Below, piece by piece: positions 8,769 through 16,686 of a stretch of DNA of 64,000 bases. The translations under genes were made by a program, and so were the position numbers. Below the pieces are notes generated by a model. The model made no database searches. It was not told the origin of the DNA and saw nothing but the letters and a program-made list of their open reading frames with translations. The DNA lies in assembly GCA_903829325.1 (NCBI GenBank), contig CAIKPM010000054.1, positions 1-64,000 on the forward strand. The letters are read 5' to 3'. Numbering within the stretch: the stretch's first letter is position 1; each line of letters opens with the position of its first letter. The stretch comes from an uncultured bacterium (GTDB taxonomy: Bacteria > Vulcanimicrobiota > Vulcanimicrobiia > Vulcanimicrobiales > Vulcanimicrobiaceae).

Positions 8769-9777
8769 CGAGGACCTCACCCAAGGCATTAGATAGCAAT
8801 GCATTCTTAATTTCACGCGCAATACGTCGGCCGGTAGACATTGGCTCACTGTAATTCAGGTACGAATAAGGCGAACCATCGATAAATAAATTCGTGCCAG
8901 CGACAATGCGAGCCGAAATTTCCATGATGTAGAATTGCGAATCAGGCGTGATAATCGTCTCGATACAAAACGCGCCGAACAACCCCTTCGGTGGGCAAAT
9001 TTCCTTACTCACGCGTACGACGTTTTCACCCATGCGATACGCTTCGGCCAGCATCGATTCACGCAAGCTCAAGGGAGAATTACCGACAACCACATACGAA
9101 GGTTCGATGTCCATGCCTTCTTGCGCTCGTGATGGAATACGACCCAGCGAATCAACGTTGGTTTCATAACGCCGATCCATCGACATGATTTCCAGTTTCC
9201 CAGTCAGAGGCGAATAGAAATAATGGATGTAGAGCGGAACACCAATAATATATTCTTGCAGAATATAATCGCGCTCGCCTAAAATATTGACGCGATCTTC
9301 GAAATCAGCTGCATCGCGCACAAAAAGATAGCCTTTACCGCCTTGCGCGCCATAGAGTTTGACAATCACCGGGCGATCGATTTCTGCTCCGGTTTTGAAT
9401 TGACGGGGTAGATTCAAACCCGCTCGAGACAGCCACTGGCGTTGCAGTTCGCGACTTGCTTCCCAATCGAGAATCGCTTTGTTCCCGAAATACGGAACGC
9501 GCATTTCTTTGTGGTCTTCTAAAGATAAATACGCCACAAAAGACCCGTGCGGAACGATAATGACCTTGCGATCTTCGAGAATCGGCACCAAATTCATAAA
9601 CTCGGCGTAATGATCGATCGAGATCACTTCATCGACAAAGGCAAACGAACGATAGAGACTCTCGGTATCGCGGTTGGTCACCGCTAAGGTCGGGAACCCC
9701 TCGTCGTGAGCTCCTTTGAGAATTTGCAGGGCAGAGTGTGATCCTAAGGTGACCACCGTGTACGTCGTGCTATTCAT
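8749..9777 (-). CDS. purP: formate-dependent AICAR ligase (FAICAR synthetase), archaeal type
   Basis: PurP makes FAICAR from AICAR, formate and ATP, replacing the formyl-folate-dependent step of PurH. The 342-residue protein follows the archaeal family along its length: VVTLGSHSALQILKGA, VPHGSFVAYLSLED, VPYFGNKAILDWE, the ATP loop KLYGAQGGKGYLF, YIHYFYSP, SMDRRYETNVDSLGRIP, MEISARIVAGTN and GRRIAREIK. No key motif appears lost. The ATG at 9777 fits the archaeal N-terminus; a longer in-frame extension does not look like PurP. It lies 17 bases after purS. With purU in the same operon and no purH in the window, this is the likely route to IMP precursor FAICAR. Confidence 0.93.
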   Translation of the reverse strand: MNSTTYTVVTLGSHSALQILKGAHDEGFPTLAVTNRDTESLYRSFAFVDEVISIDHYAEFMNLVPILEDRKVIIVPHGSFVAYLSLEDHKEMRVPYFGNKAILDWEASRELQRQWLSRAGLNLPRQFKTGAEIDRPVIVKLYGAQGGKGYLFVRDAADFEDRVNILGERDYILQEYIIGVPLYIHYFYSPLTGKLEIMSMDRRYETNVDSLGRIPSRAQEGMDIEPSYVVVGNSPLSLRESMLAEAYRMGENVVRVSKEICPPKGLFGAFCIETIITPDSQFYIMEISARIVAGTNLFIDGSPYSYLNYSEPMSTGRRIAREIKNALLSNALGEVLDDASVI

Positions 9778-9794
9778 ATCGTTCGTTTCTCTAT

Positions 9795-10214
9795 TTACGC
9801 GTGAGCTACAACATGTTGGACAGCCGGATTGCAAAGCAAGGCCGCCACAGCCTCTTGCACCGTCTGTGAATCGGCTGGGCCACTCATTCCCGTGAGGGTC
9901 CATTGCGTCAAGCGCCGCGCGACACCCAGTCCAGCAATCGCAACCTCGTCGGGAATATCGGTAGCAACCCAGACTTGCCCCGGCTTCGGCTCGCTGACAA
10001 TCTCAGTGGCAACCTGCTGAGTATTCACATTAAAGATCGACTCATCGGCGCGCACGGCGCGCAATGCATCGGCGGGTGCGTGCGCCTCATCGAGCAGCAG
10101 CAGGACCGCCCGCTCGAGCCCGAGCAGAGCCACGCCCAAACGTCGCAAGGTCGAAAACGCGGTGCGCGCTTCATTATCTGGGATAGTGGGACGAAGCGTA
10201 ATTGCCAAAGCCAT
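9795..10214 (-). CDS. purS: PurS-like subunit of FGAM synthase, enlarged
   Basis: PurS bridges PurQ and PurL in the three-part FGAM synthase. The ends match the small PurS fold: ITLRPTIPDNEARTAFSTL at the start (compare the usual VTLKPGVLDPQG..A..AL) and AVAALLCNPAVQHVVAHA at the end (compare EKLLANPVIEDY). Family members are about 80-85 residues, while this one is 139, with about 55-60 extra residues in the middle (around 45-105). Position directly after purQ (6-base gap) supports the call. The SD-like GGGTAGG lies upstream of the ATG. The identification rests on weak similarity plus context. Confidence 0.65.
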   Translation of the reverse strand: MALAITLRPTIPDNEARTAFSTLRRLGVALLGLERAVLLLLDEAHAPADALRAVRADESIFNVNTQQVATEIVSEPKPGQVWVATDIPDEVAIAGLGVARRLTQWTLTGMSGPADSQTVQEAVAALLCNPAVQHVVAHA

Positions 10215-10220
10215 CGTGAC

Positions 10221-11012
10221 CTACCCTTGTTTCAAAGCCGCAGCAAAAGCCGTAAAGAACGCGTGACCACCAGCAGGGCTAAGGATCTGCTCACGGTTAC
10301 CCCACGCAGCGCGCCGCTGCGGACTCCAGACTTGCTGAAAGAGCACATTACTCCGCTCGGGATGCGGCATAATCGCCAGCACATTCCCCGCCTCGTTCGT
10401 AATTGCAGCCGCAGCTAAAGCGGAACCGTTCGGCGCCTCGATCGGATTGCCGCGTTCGTCGCTATATCGAAACACAACGTGATTTTTGGCCTCAAGCTGC
10501 GCGAGGACGTCAGGGTGAGCCGCCAAGCGACCTTCCCCATGCGAGGCCCACATCGGCAGCACAATGCTGCGCGGCAGCGCAGCCGTCAGCGCACAACGCC
10601 TGGGCTCAACCGCCAATTGCACGTGCACAGCACGGCACAAAAACGCGCGCTGCGCATTGTGGGTGAAGCTTGCCGTCGGCCGGGCCTCGTACGTTCCACC
10701 AAACCCCGGCGCGAGACCAGCTTCTAAGAGAATTTGCGCACCGTTGCAGATCCCGAGGACGAGTTTGCCGACATCGGCTCCTTCTCGCACCGCCTGCATC
10801 AAGCGGTCGTGCGCAGCGATCGCTCCAGCACGAACGCGATCTTCATACGCAAAGCCACCCGGCAAAACGTAGGCCGCGTATGAACGTACGTGATCAAGAT
10901 CAGCCGTCCAATGGACCAAATCGGTCGTCATGCCAGCAGCCTGGCAAGCCCGCACCGTTTCAACTTCGCTATTGGACCCAGGGAATGTTAAGACGGCAAC
11001 CCGAGGAGTCAT
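10221..11012 (-). CDS. purQ: FGAM synthase glutaminase subunit
   Basis: Class I glutaminase that supplies ammonia to PurL. The nucleophile is Cys89 in LGICNGAQILLEAG. The His/Glu pair is in IMPHPERSNVLF, and the N-terminus VAVLTFPGSNSEVE is diagnostic. At 263 residues it is about 35 longer than typical PurQ, mainly through extra sequence after the HPE motif. Its start overlaps the purL stop by four bases (ATGA). Confidence 0.95.
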   Translation of the reverse strand: MTPRVAVLTFPGSNSEVETVRACQAAGMTTDLVHWTADLDHVRSYAAYVLPGGFAYEDRVRAGAIAAHDRLMQAVREGADVGKLVLGICNGAQILLEAGLAPGFGGTYEARPTASFTHNAQRAFLCRAVHVQLAVEPRRCALTAALPRSIVLPMWASHGEGRLAAHPDVLAQLEAKNHVVFRYSDERGNPIEAPNGSALAAAAITNEAGNVLAIMPHPERSNVLFQQVWSPQRRAAWGNREQILSPAGGHAFFTAFAAALKQG

Positions 11013-13333
11013 GGATATACCTCCTGTAGGGGCTGATCCCAGGCGTCAAACAACTCCGCAATCGAGAAAATCGTCTCGTCAATCTGCATGATGGGTTGAG
11101 CGATGGTCGTACCCAGTCGGGTGAGCGGCAACGCGAATTCCCCGGCTAACGAGACAAAATCGGATTCGCGTTTTGGATCGACCTCGAGCACAAACCCACC
11201 GGCTTCACCGAAGAAAAAGCCCGCGGTACCAATGGTTTTTGCCAGATCGGCAAGCTCGATCCGCGCACCGATGGTGCCAGGGGCCGCAAACGCAAACGTC
11301 ATTTCGGCAAGCGTTACGAGCAAGCCGCCGTCGCTGATATCGTGGGCGGCGAGCACCGTCCCCGATGTAATCGCCGACAGCACCATTTCGAGCTCACGTT
11401 TGACCTGCGGATAGCTGACCGTCGGCAAGGCAAACGCCTGGAAAGCACGGACTTCGGCGAAGACCGAGCCCGCCAAATTCGGTTGACGCTCGCCGACCAA
11501 ATAAATCGCCGAACCAGCGGTCGTAAAGCGCGAGGTCACCGTGCGCGAAACGTCTTCGATGCTGCCAACGCAAGCGACGATCGACGAGGCTGGCACCGCT
11601 TCCCCAGTGGTCGATTCGTTATAGAGGCTCACGTTGCCGGAAACGAACGGCGTCCCCAAGCCACGCGCGGTTTCGGCAAGACCATCCACGGCAGCAACGA
11701 GCTGAGCATAGTGATCGCCGCGTTCGGGATTGCCAAAATTCAAGCAGTCGGTCAAGCCAATCGGCCGCGCCCCGACCGCAACAACATTGCGATGGGCTTC
11801 ACACACGGCCAATTCCGCCGCACGCTTCGCATCGATCTTGCCATACCGCGGATTGCCATCGACACTCAAGGCAACCCCGAGTGGTGCACCGGGGATGGGG
11901 CAGATCACACCAGCGTCGGCGTAGCCAGCCGGGATCGCGGTCGTGCCCCGAACCACGCTGTCGTAGCGCTCGATAATCGGTCGGCGCGAACACACGTCGC
12001 GATGCGCGAGGATCTCCGGCAACAACGTCGCCTCGACCCAATGCGGCAGATCGTTATCTTCGGCGGTATGCGAAATCCAGCCCAAGTTCCGTTGACGCCG
12101 CAGTTCCCCGCACAGCACCTGGAGCGGAGTGCGCATCACTTCGCGACCTTGGTGGCGGAGTACGTACTCACGCGCTTCGGTAACGCGCCCGATAACCGCA
12201 GCACCAGCGCCCTGCGCGACCAGCGGCAAGGAAAACTCTTCATTATATATCGCTAGGACGCGTGGCGTAATGCTGCGCGGCAAGACCCACGCGAGGCGTT
12301 CTTGAGTCTCGCCGACTGCGATCACCGCGGGCGGCAATCCGTCTTGAGCCAGCAATACTCGATCGAGATCGATCTCCGCACCGAAGCCGCCGCCCGAGAC
12401 AAGCTCAGCGGTGCAGCCCATAATGCCACCAGCACCGAGATCTTTGAACCCGGCGGTAATCCGCTCTTTGCGCAACATCTCAAATACGCGATACGAGGCC
12501 CGCATGATCACATTTTTTAAAAACGGATCGGGTACTTGCACCGCGCTACGCTGGGCTTCGCTTTGATCAGCATCCAGCACAACCGACGAAAACGCTGCGC
12601 CGCCGAAACCGCTCCGATCGGTGGCTTTGCCGACAAGGACAATATCCCAACCGACTGATTTAGGGGGCGCAACCGAATGAATGATATCGCTATCGCGCAA
12701 CAACCCAAGAGCGACGACATTGACTAAACAGTTGTCATCGAAGCCCTCATGAAAATAGACATCACCCGCAATGTTCGGCACGCCGATTGCATTGCCGTAG
12801 GCTCCGATGCCGCGCACGACATTTTTTGCGACGTACTTGGCGTGCTCGCTCTTGGGATCGGCCCGATCAATCCGGCCAAACCGCAGCGGATCCGCAACGC
12901 CGATCACCGTCGCACCCATGCAGAGAACATCGCGCACGATGCCGCCAATGCCAGTTGCAGCGCCTTCAAAGGGCACTAATTGCGAGGGATGATTGTGCGA
13001 TTCGTGGGCGATCACGATGCCCCACGTGGAACCATCCCACTCACCCAAGCGCAAGATACCGGCGTCTTCAGCAGGACCGAGCATGACCGTGAGGCCTTCG
13101 GTCGGCAATTGACGCAAGAGTGGGCGGCTGCTCTTATATGAACAATGCTCGCTCCATTGTGCATCAAAAGCGTGAACTTCGACGATGCCAGGGTCACGGC
13201 CGAGTTTCCCGGCGATTTCGCGCAGATCTTCGACCGACAAGGCCAAACCGTGATGCTTGGCAAGCGCGCTGATCTCTTCGTCGCTCGCGGCTAAAACCGG
13301 GAACGCGTCGAGATTCATTTCCTCACTACTCAT
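11009..13333 (-). CDS. purL: FGAM synthase large subunit, small-type PurL
   Basis: ATP-dependent amidation of FGAR to FGAM. At 774 residues it is the small PurL that needs PurQ and PurS. Motifs include WSEHCSYKSSRPLLRQLP (substrate end), GDVYFHEGFDDN, FKDLGAGGIMGC and VSLYNES. The C-terminal AIRS-type repeat ends near RLGTTIAQPI. Start MSSEEMNLDAF has alternatives a few codons in. It overlaps purC and purQ by four bases each, so the purC-L-Q block is translationally coupled. Confidence 0.96.
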   Translation of the reverse strand: MSSEEMNLDAFPVLAASDEEISALAKHHGLALSVEDLREIAGKLGRDPGIVEVHAFDAQWSEHCSYKSSRPLLRQLPTEGLTVMLGPAEDAGILRLGEWDGSTWGIVIAHESHNHPSQLVPFEGAATGIGGIVRDVLCMGATVIGVADPLRFGRIDRADPKSEHAKYVAKNVVRGIGAYGNAIGVPNIAGDVYFHEGFDDNCLVNVVALGLLRDSDIIHSVAPPKSVGWDIVLVGKATDRSGFGGAAFSSVVLDADQSEAQRSAVQVPDPFLKNVIMRASYRVFEMLRKERITAGFKDLGAGGIMGCTAELVSGGGFGAEIDLDRVLLAQDGLPPAVIAVGETQERLAWVLPRSITPRVLAIYNEEFSLPLVAQGAGAAVIGRVTEAREYVLRHQGREVMRTPLQVLCGELRRQRNLGWISHTAEDNDLPHWVEATLLPEILAHRDVCSRRPIIERYDSVVRGTTAIPAGYADAGVICPIPGAPLGVALSVDGNPRYGKIDAKRAAELAVCEAHRNVVAVGARPIGLTDCLNFGNPERGDHYAQLVAAVDGLAETARGLGTPFVSGNVSLYNESTTGEAVPASSIVACVGSIEDVSRTVTSRFTTAGSAIYLVGERQPNLAGSVFAEVRAFQAFALPTVSYPQVKRELEMVLSAITSGTVLAAHDISDGGLLVTLAEMTFAFAAPGTIGARIELADLAKTIGTAGFFFGEAGGFVLEVDPKRESDFVSLAGEFALPLTRLGTTIAQPIMQIDETIFSIAELFDAWDQPLQEVYP

Positions 13334-14544
13334 ACTGCCGGGATACTCAAACGTGCTTGGCGCTCTGGTGCATTAGCGCTTGCGTCAGCCGCCAACACGC
13401 TCGCTCGCCCATTCCCCTGGGCCAACAAGGTGCGTCCGTAGAGCACGGTGTCATCGATGCCGAAATTTTTGGCGATGCTCAAGGCCAAGGCCTCACATTC
13501 TTGCGGAGTTGCGGAACTCGACAAATGCGCCGTGGGCATCGCGCTCGCAAAATGGAGCACATCAGCTAAGGCTTGATCGCCAATACCGACAAATTGGACC
13601 CGCCCGAACGAGACTTCCAGCTGCTGAACCAAAGCCAAGAGTTGACCAGGTACGCGGGTGAGCGAGGTCAGGTGCCGGGTGATCGGAATCCCGAATTGGC
13701 CCACGGCTCGCGCGAGATTTTCCACCGCCTGCTCAGGTGCAAGGACATCGCACATCGCTGCGACCATCGCGCCGCGCATAACCGGGAAACTCCCGACATG
13801 TTCGGCGACTTGTTCGTAGCGCTCGAGCACCGCAGCCAAGCCTTCGGGCGTCACACTGGGCAAATTCCGATAAAATTGCTTATCGAGCATCAAGTCTTCA
13901 CGACCACCCGGCCAGATGCGCCACGAGTCGTTATCGATCACGTCGGCGATCACGAGACTTCCTTTGCCTTCGCCGGAAGCGATACGTCCGAATTCAAATT
14001 TAACGTCGACCAATAAGACGTCGCGCCGCCGCCAGGCGTGGGCGAGAATCTCGAACGCAAGGCGAGCGATTTCGACCATGGCATTGACTTCATCAGCGCT
14101 CGCCAGATGCTGAGCAACCAGCATATCCGCATCAATCAGCGGATCGTTGGCGGCGTCATCCTTGAGGAAGAATTCCACCAGGCGGGGCACCAAAAGCATT
14201 CCGGGCGCAATGCCTGGGCGTCGCTTCACGAGCGAGCCAGCAGCGACACCGCGTACGACCACTTCAACGGGAATCATCGTGCAACGGCGCACGAGCATTT
14301 CGTTGGCGTCATCATCTTCGCCGCCCCGCACGTAGTGGGTCGGCAAACCGCACAGGTTCAGCAAGCGGAAGACGCGAGAAGTCGTCAAAGCCGCTAAACG
14401 CGCTTTGCCGGGCAGGGTATCGCGTCGAACGCCATTTCCCGCAGAAATCACATCAAGCTGGGTGACAACAGCAACTTCCGGTTGACCACTCAGCTCGGAA
14501 AGTATCTTCGTCTTTCCACGGGCAAGCTCAATGCCTTTCTCCAT
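13330..14544 (-). CDS. purC: SAICAR synthetase fused to a degenerate PurE-like domain
   Basis: Residues 1-235 are SAICAR synthetase of the type found in animal PAICS: LARGKTKIL, VEVVVRGVAAGSLVKR, LVDVKFEFGR, VIADVIDNDSWRIWPGG and KQFYRNLPSVTPEGL. After this, residues about 250-375 align with the PurE (AIR carboxylase) fold as in animal PAICS, best at VGQFGIPITRHLTSLTRVP and FASAMPTAHLS. The catalytic signatures are absent: the GS(T/S)SD phosphate loop is GAMVAAMCD and the SAH(R/K) segment is TSLTR. So I expect active PurC and an inactive PurE-like domain. First gene of the operon; a possible leaderless promoter (TATGGT, 8 bases before the ATG) is seen. AIR carboxylation must then rely on genes elsewhere. 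Confidence 0.9.
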   Translation of the reverse strand: MEKGIELARGKTKILSELSGQPEVAVVTQLDVISAGNGVRRDTLPGKARLAALTTSRVFRLLNLCGLPTHYVRGGEDDDANEMLVRRCTMIPVEVVVRGVAAGSLVKRRPGIAPGMLLVPRLVEFFLKDDAANDPLIDADMLVAQHLASADEVNAMVEIARLAFEILAHAWRRRDVLLVDVKFEFGRIASGEGKGSLVIADVIDNDSWRIWPGGREDLMLDKQFYRNLPSVTPEGLAAVLERYEQVAEHVGSFPVMRGAMVAAMCDVLAPEQAVENLARAVGQFGIPITRHLTSLTRVPGQLLALVQQLEVSFGRVQFVGIGDQALADVLHFASAMPTAHLSSSATPQECEALALSIAKNFGIDDTVLYGRTLLAQGNGRASVLAADASANAPERQARLSIPAV

Positions 14545-14564
14545 ATCAGGCTACCATACGCGCC

Positions 14565-14580
14565 GGAGATGGCGATCTCC
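14565..14580. promoter_or_regulatory. dyad upstream of purC
   Basis: GGAGAT-GGCG-ATCTCC is a perfect 6-base inverted repeat 20 bases before the purC start. It overlaps where a -35 element should be for the TATGGT -10 candidate at 14553-14558, and no TTGACA-like box is seen. It could be a repressor site or, if transcribed, a hairpin. Confidence 0.4.
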
Positions 14581-14587
14581 CCGAGAC

Positions 14588-14611
14588 TTCGCAAGCATCT
14601 TCGCAGGCATC
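14588..14611. promoter_or_regulatory. tandem 12-base direct repeat upstream of purC
   Basis: TTCGCAAGCATC is followed at once by TTCGCAGGCATC, differing at one base. The pair lies 44-67 bases upstream of the purC ATG, where an activator or repressor would bind. If the divergent sufD-like gene begins at the far ATG (14531), the repeat would instead be coding (Phe-Ala-Ser/Gly-Ile twice), so the regulatory reading is uncertain. Confidence 0.4.
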
Positions 14612-14626
14612 TCGAAGTGGCCGCCT

Positions 14627-15937
14627 GTGTCTGCTCCGATCAACATCGCTTTTAGCCCCACCGAAGCGACCCTCGCCGCCATTCTCGCTCGCCATAGCCT
14701 GCCGCAGCTCGCTGGCAGGCGCAGCAACGCGTTTAGCCGGCTCAACGCAAGTCGCGGCATCCCTCTTCTCCACCCGCGCTGGACCAGCGGGGAACGTCAC
14801 CTCCCGACCAGTGCCCTGCCAGCGAGCGACGACGGACCGCTCACCAACGATGGCCGCCCCCGCGATGAGCTCGCCACGCTCGCGCTGAGTAATGCCGGTG
14901 GCCTCGTGCATTTCGGCGGCATCACCTTGCGCCCAAGCCAAGCTCCGAGCTTGCCGCCTGGGGTAAGCTTGCTGCCCCTCGCTCAAGCCCTCACCGAGCA
15001 CCCTGAGGCCTTGGAACCGAGCCTCATCCAGCGCATCGATCGAGCGAAAAGCCAAGACGCTCTCCTCGCCGCGGCTTTCCTGAATTGCGGCGTCTGGATC
15101 TCGATCGCCCCGGACACCACACTGACTCAGGCGTTGCAATTGCTCTGGATTTATCCTGGCGGACAGACGCAGGCAGTTTTTCCCTTGATCGTCGTCAGCG
15201 TAGGAGCAGGCAGCCAAGCGCAAATCATCGAGCGTCATCTCGGCGCGGGCGAGGCTTTCGTCTGCGGGATGGTCGACGTGCACCTCGCCGCTCAAGCCCA
15301 GCTCGATTATGTCGTCATCGAGCAGATGGCCGAAGGGAGCCATCTCCGGATGGCGCGGACGGGTTCCGCCGCGAGTCACTCGCGCTTGGGCTGGCATATC
15401 GCCGACACCGGCAGCGCCAGCACCCACAACCTCACGACCGCCCGCAGCAGCGGCCCTCACGCGCGTATCCAGCACTCGAGCCTGGCGTTACGGAGCAGCA
15501 CTCAGCGTATCGAGCAAGGCCTGCGTTTCGAGGCGCGCCACCCCGCCGTCAGCATGCGCACGGTCAGCAGCGTGGCCCTCACCGACCAATCCCGGGCACG
15601 GCTGCACGAACGCCTCAACATCACCAAGCTGACCGCGCGTGCCAAAGTCACGAGTCAAACCCATGGGCTCTTACTCTCGCGTCAAGCAGACTTCGAATCC
15701 CGACCCGAACGCAGCGCCAGTAGCCCCGATTCTATGGTCACCCAGAGCGCGCACATCGGCTCGATCGACGCCGAGGCCATGTTCTACCTCGCCACTCGAG
15801 GTATCGACCACCGCACCGCCCGCAAAATGATCGCCCTCGGCTTTTTCGAGCCCAGCATCCTCACGTTCCCGAGCCTCACGCTCCAAGAAGAAATCCGCAC
15901 CAACCTCGACGAGCGCATCGAAGAAGCAGTGGAGTAA
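14627..15937 (+). CDS. SufD-like Fe-S scaffold protein, diverged orphan
   Basis: About 436 residues with the SufB/SufD beta-helix pattern and C-terminal signature SAHIGSIDAEAMFYLATRG followed by ARKMIALGFFEP, as at the end of SufD. In SufD the stretch before this reads CSHGATVG and supplies conserved Cys and His; here it is VTQSAHIG, so both are missing. No sufB, sufC, sufS or sufE is nearby. The start is doubtful: ATG 14531 would overlap the divergent purC start and take up its promoter, so I prefer GTG 14627, which matches where family similarity begins but has no clear Shine-Dalgarno sequence. It may assist Fe-S delivery (PurF and complex I are Fe-S enzymes), but this is inference. Confidence 0.7.
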   Translation: MSAPINIAFSPTEATLAAILARHSLPQLAGRRSNAFSRLNASRGIPLLHPRWTSGERHLPTSALPASDDGPLTNDGRPRDELATLALSNAGGLVHFGGITLRPSQAPSLPPGVSLLPLAQALTEHPEALEPSLIQRIDRAKSQDALLAAAFLNCGVWISIAPDTTLTQALQLLWIYPGGQTQAVFPLIVVSVGAGSQAQIIERHLGAGEAFVCGMVDVHLAAQAQLDYVVIEQMAEGSHLRMARTGSAASHSRLGWHIADTGSASTHNLTTARSSGPHARIQHSSLALRSSTQRIEQGLRFEARHPAVSMRTVSSVALTDQSRARLHERLNITKLTARAKVTSQTHGLLLSRQADFESRPERSASSPDSMVTQSAHIGSIDAEAMFYLATRGIDHRTARKMIALGFFEPSILTFPSLTLQEEIRTNLDERIEEAVE

Positions 15938-16006
15938 CGCGGAGCATGGCACACTCAGTAAACGCAATATAGTGCAGTCTGAGAGTATGACTGGCTTGGG
16001 GCGTAC

Positions 16007-16035
16007 TTGACCGTGTCGCCCGTGCGGTTTATGCT
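16007..16035 (+). promoter_or_regulatory. promoter of the toxin-antitoxin pair, apparently leaderless
   Basis: TTGACC (16007-16012), a 17-base spacer, then TATGCT (16030-16035) is a good sigma-70-like promoter. Transcription would start about 16042-16044, at or next to the antitoxin ATG at 16044, and there is no Shine-Dalgarno sequence. The message is therefore probably leaderless. Confidence 0.6.
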
Positions 16036-16043
16036 TGTCGTCT

Positions 16044-16286
16044 ATGAACTTGCACTTCGCTCCTCACGTTCAGGCCGAGCTTGAACAGTTCGTCACCGAG
16101 ACCGGATGTTCGGCAGAAACGCTTATCAGCGACCTGCTATCCGGCTATTTCGACGAACGCGGCAAGGTGCTTCAGACCCTCAACAGCCGCTATGACGACA
16201 TCAAAAGCGGACGGGTCAAGCTCATTTCAGGCGAAGAAGCCCGCGCCCGGTTCCATGAGAAAAGCAAGGCATACCGCCAGGCATGA
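16044..16286 (+). CDS. antitoxin of a ParD/ParE-type module
   Basis: An 80-residue protein with an N-terminal segment like a short DNA-binding or dimerising domain (LEQFVTETGCSAETLISDLLSGYF). It has a charged C-terminal arm, KLISGEEARARFHEKSKAY, of the kind that wraps the toxin in ParD-like antitoxins. It overlaps the toxin gene by four bases (ATGA), the usual arrangement. Start ATG 16044 is preferred; an in-frame TTG at 16035 lies within the -10 box. It should neutralise the toxin and autorepress the promoter. Confidence 0.75.
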   Translation: MNLHFAPHVQAELEQFVTETGCSAETLISDLLSGYFDERGKVLQTLNSRYDDIKSGRVKLISGEEARARFHEKSKAYRQA

Positions 16287-16603
16287 ACGATTTCGGACTC
16301 CACCCCGAAGCCTACGAAGACCTTGAGAAAATCTGGGACCATATTGCTCAAAACGCGAGCTCTTTTACTGCCATCAAAGTAAATAACACCATTCTTGACG
16401 CTATCACGGCTCTAGTCCGGATGCCGCATCAAGGGCATAAGCGCCCGGACCTCACGAGCCGCCCGCTCAGATTCATCACCGTTTACGACTACCTTATCGC
16501 CTACGCTCCCGATGAAAGCCCGCTATGGGTCATCGCCGTACTCCACGGCAAACGAAGCCCCCAGCTGATTGCCTCGCTCATTGAGGATCGCTCAGCGGCA
16601 TAG
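16283..16603 (+). CDS. ParE/RelE-superfamily toxin
   Basis: A 106-residue protein with the ParE/RelE pattern: AYEDLEKIWDHIAQNA in the first helices, then MPHQGHKRPDLTSRPLRFITVYDYLIAY and WVIAVLHGKRSP. The LRF...YDYLIAY and VLHGKR stretches are typical of the ParE subgroup, which poisons DNA gyrase, rather than of RelE mRNA interferases. The sequence alone does not settle the target. Confidence 0.85.
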   Translation: MNDFGLHPEAYEDLEKIWDHIAQNASSFTAIKVNNTILDAITALVRMPHQGHKRPDLTSRPLRFITVYDYLIAYAPDESPLWVIAVLHGKRSPQLIASLIEDRSAA

Positions 16604-16686
16604 AACCATGACCCCTAACGCGCGTAGTTGTGACCATGCATATGCGCTGCTGAGTAATGCAGTATTCACAGTTGATCACGTAGCTT

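Noticed and set aside
11342..12256. A 304-residue open frame antisense to purL
   Set aside because: It is a shadow of the conserved purL coding sequence, Arg-rich, with no family pattern and no ribosome site.
14546..15475. A 309-residue open frame antisense to the SufD-like gene
   Set aside because: GC-rich strand shadow; Ala/Gly/Arg composition and no motif, while the plus strand has SufD signatures.
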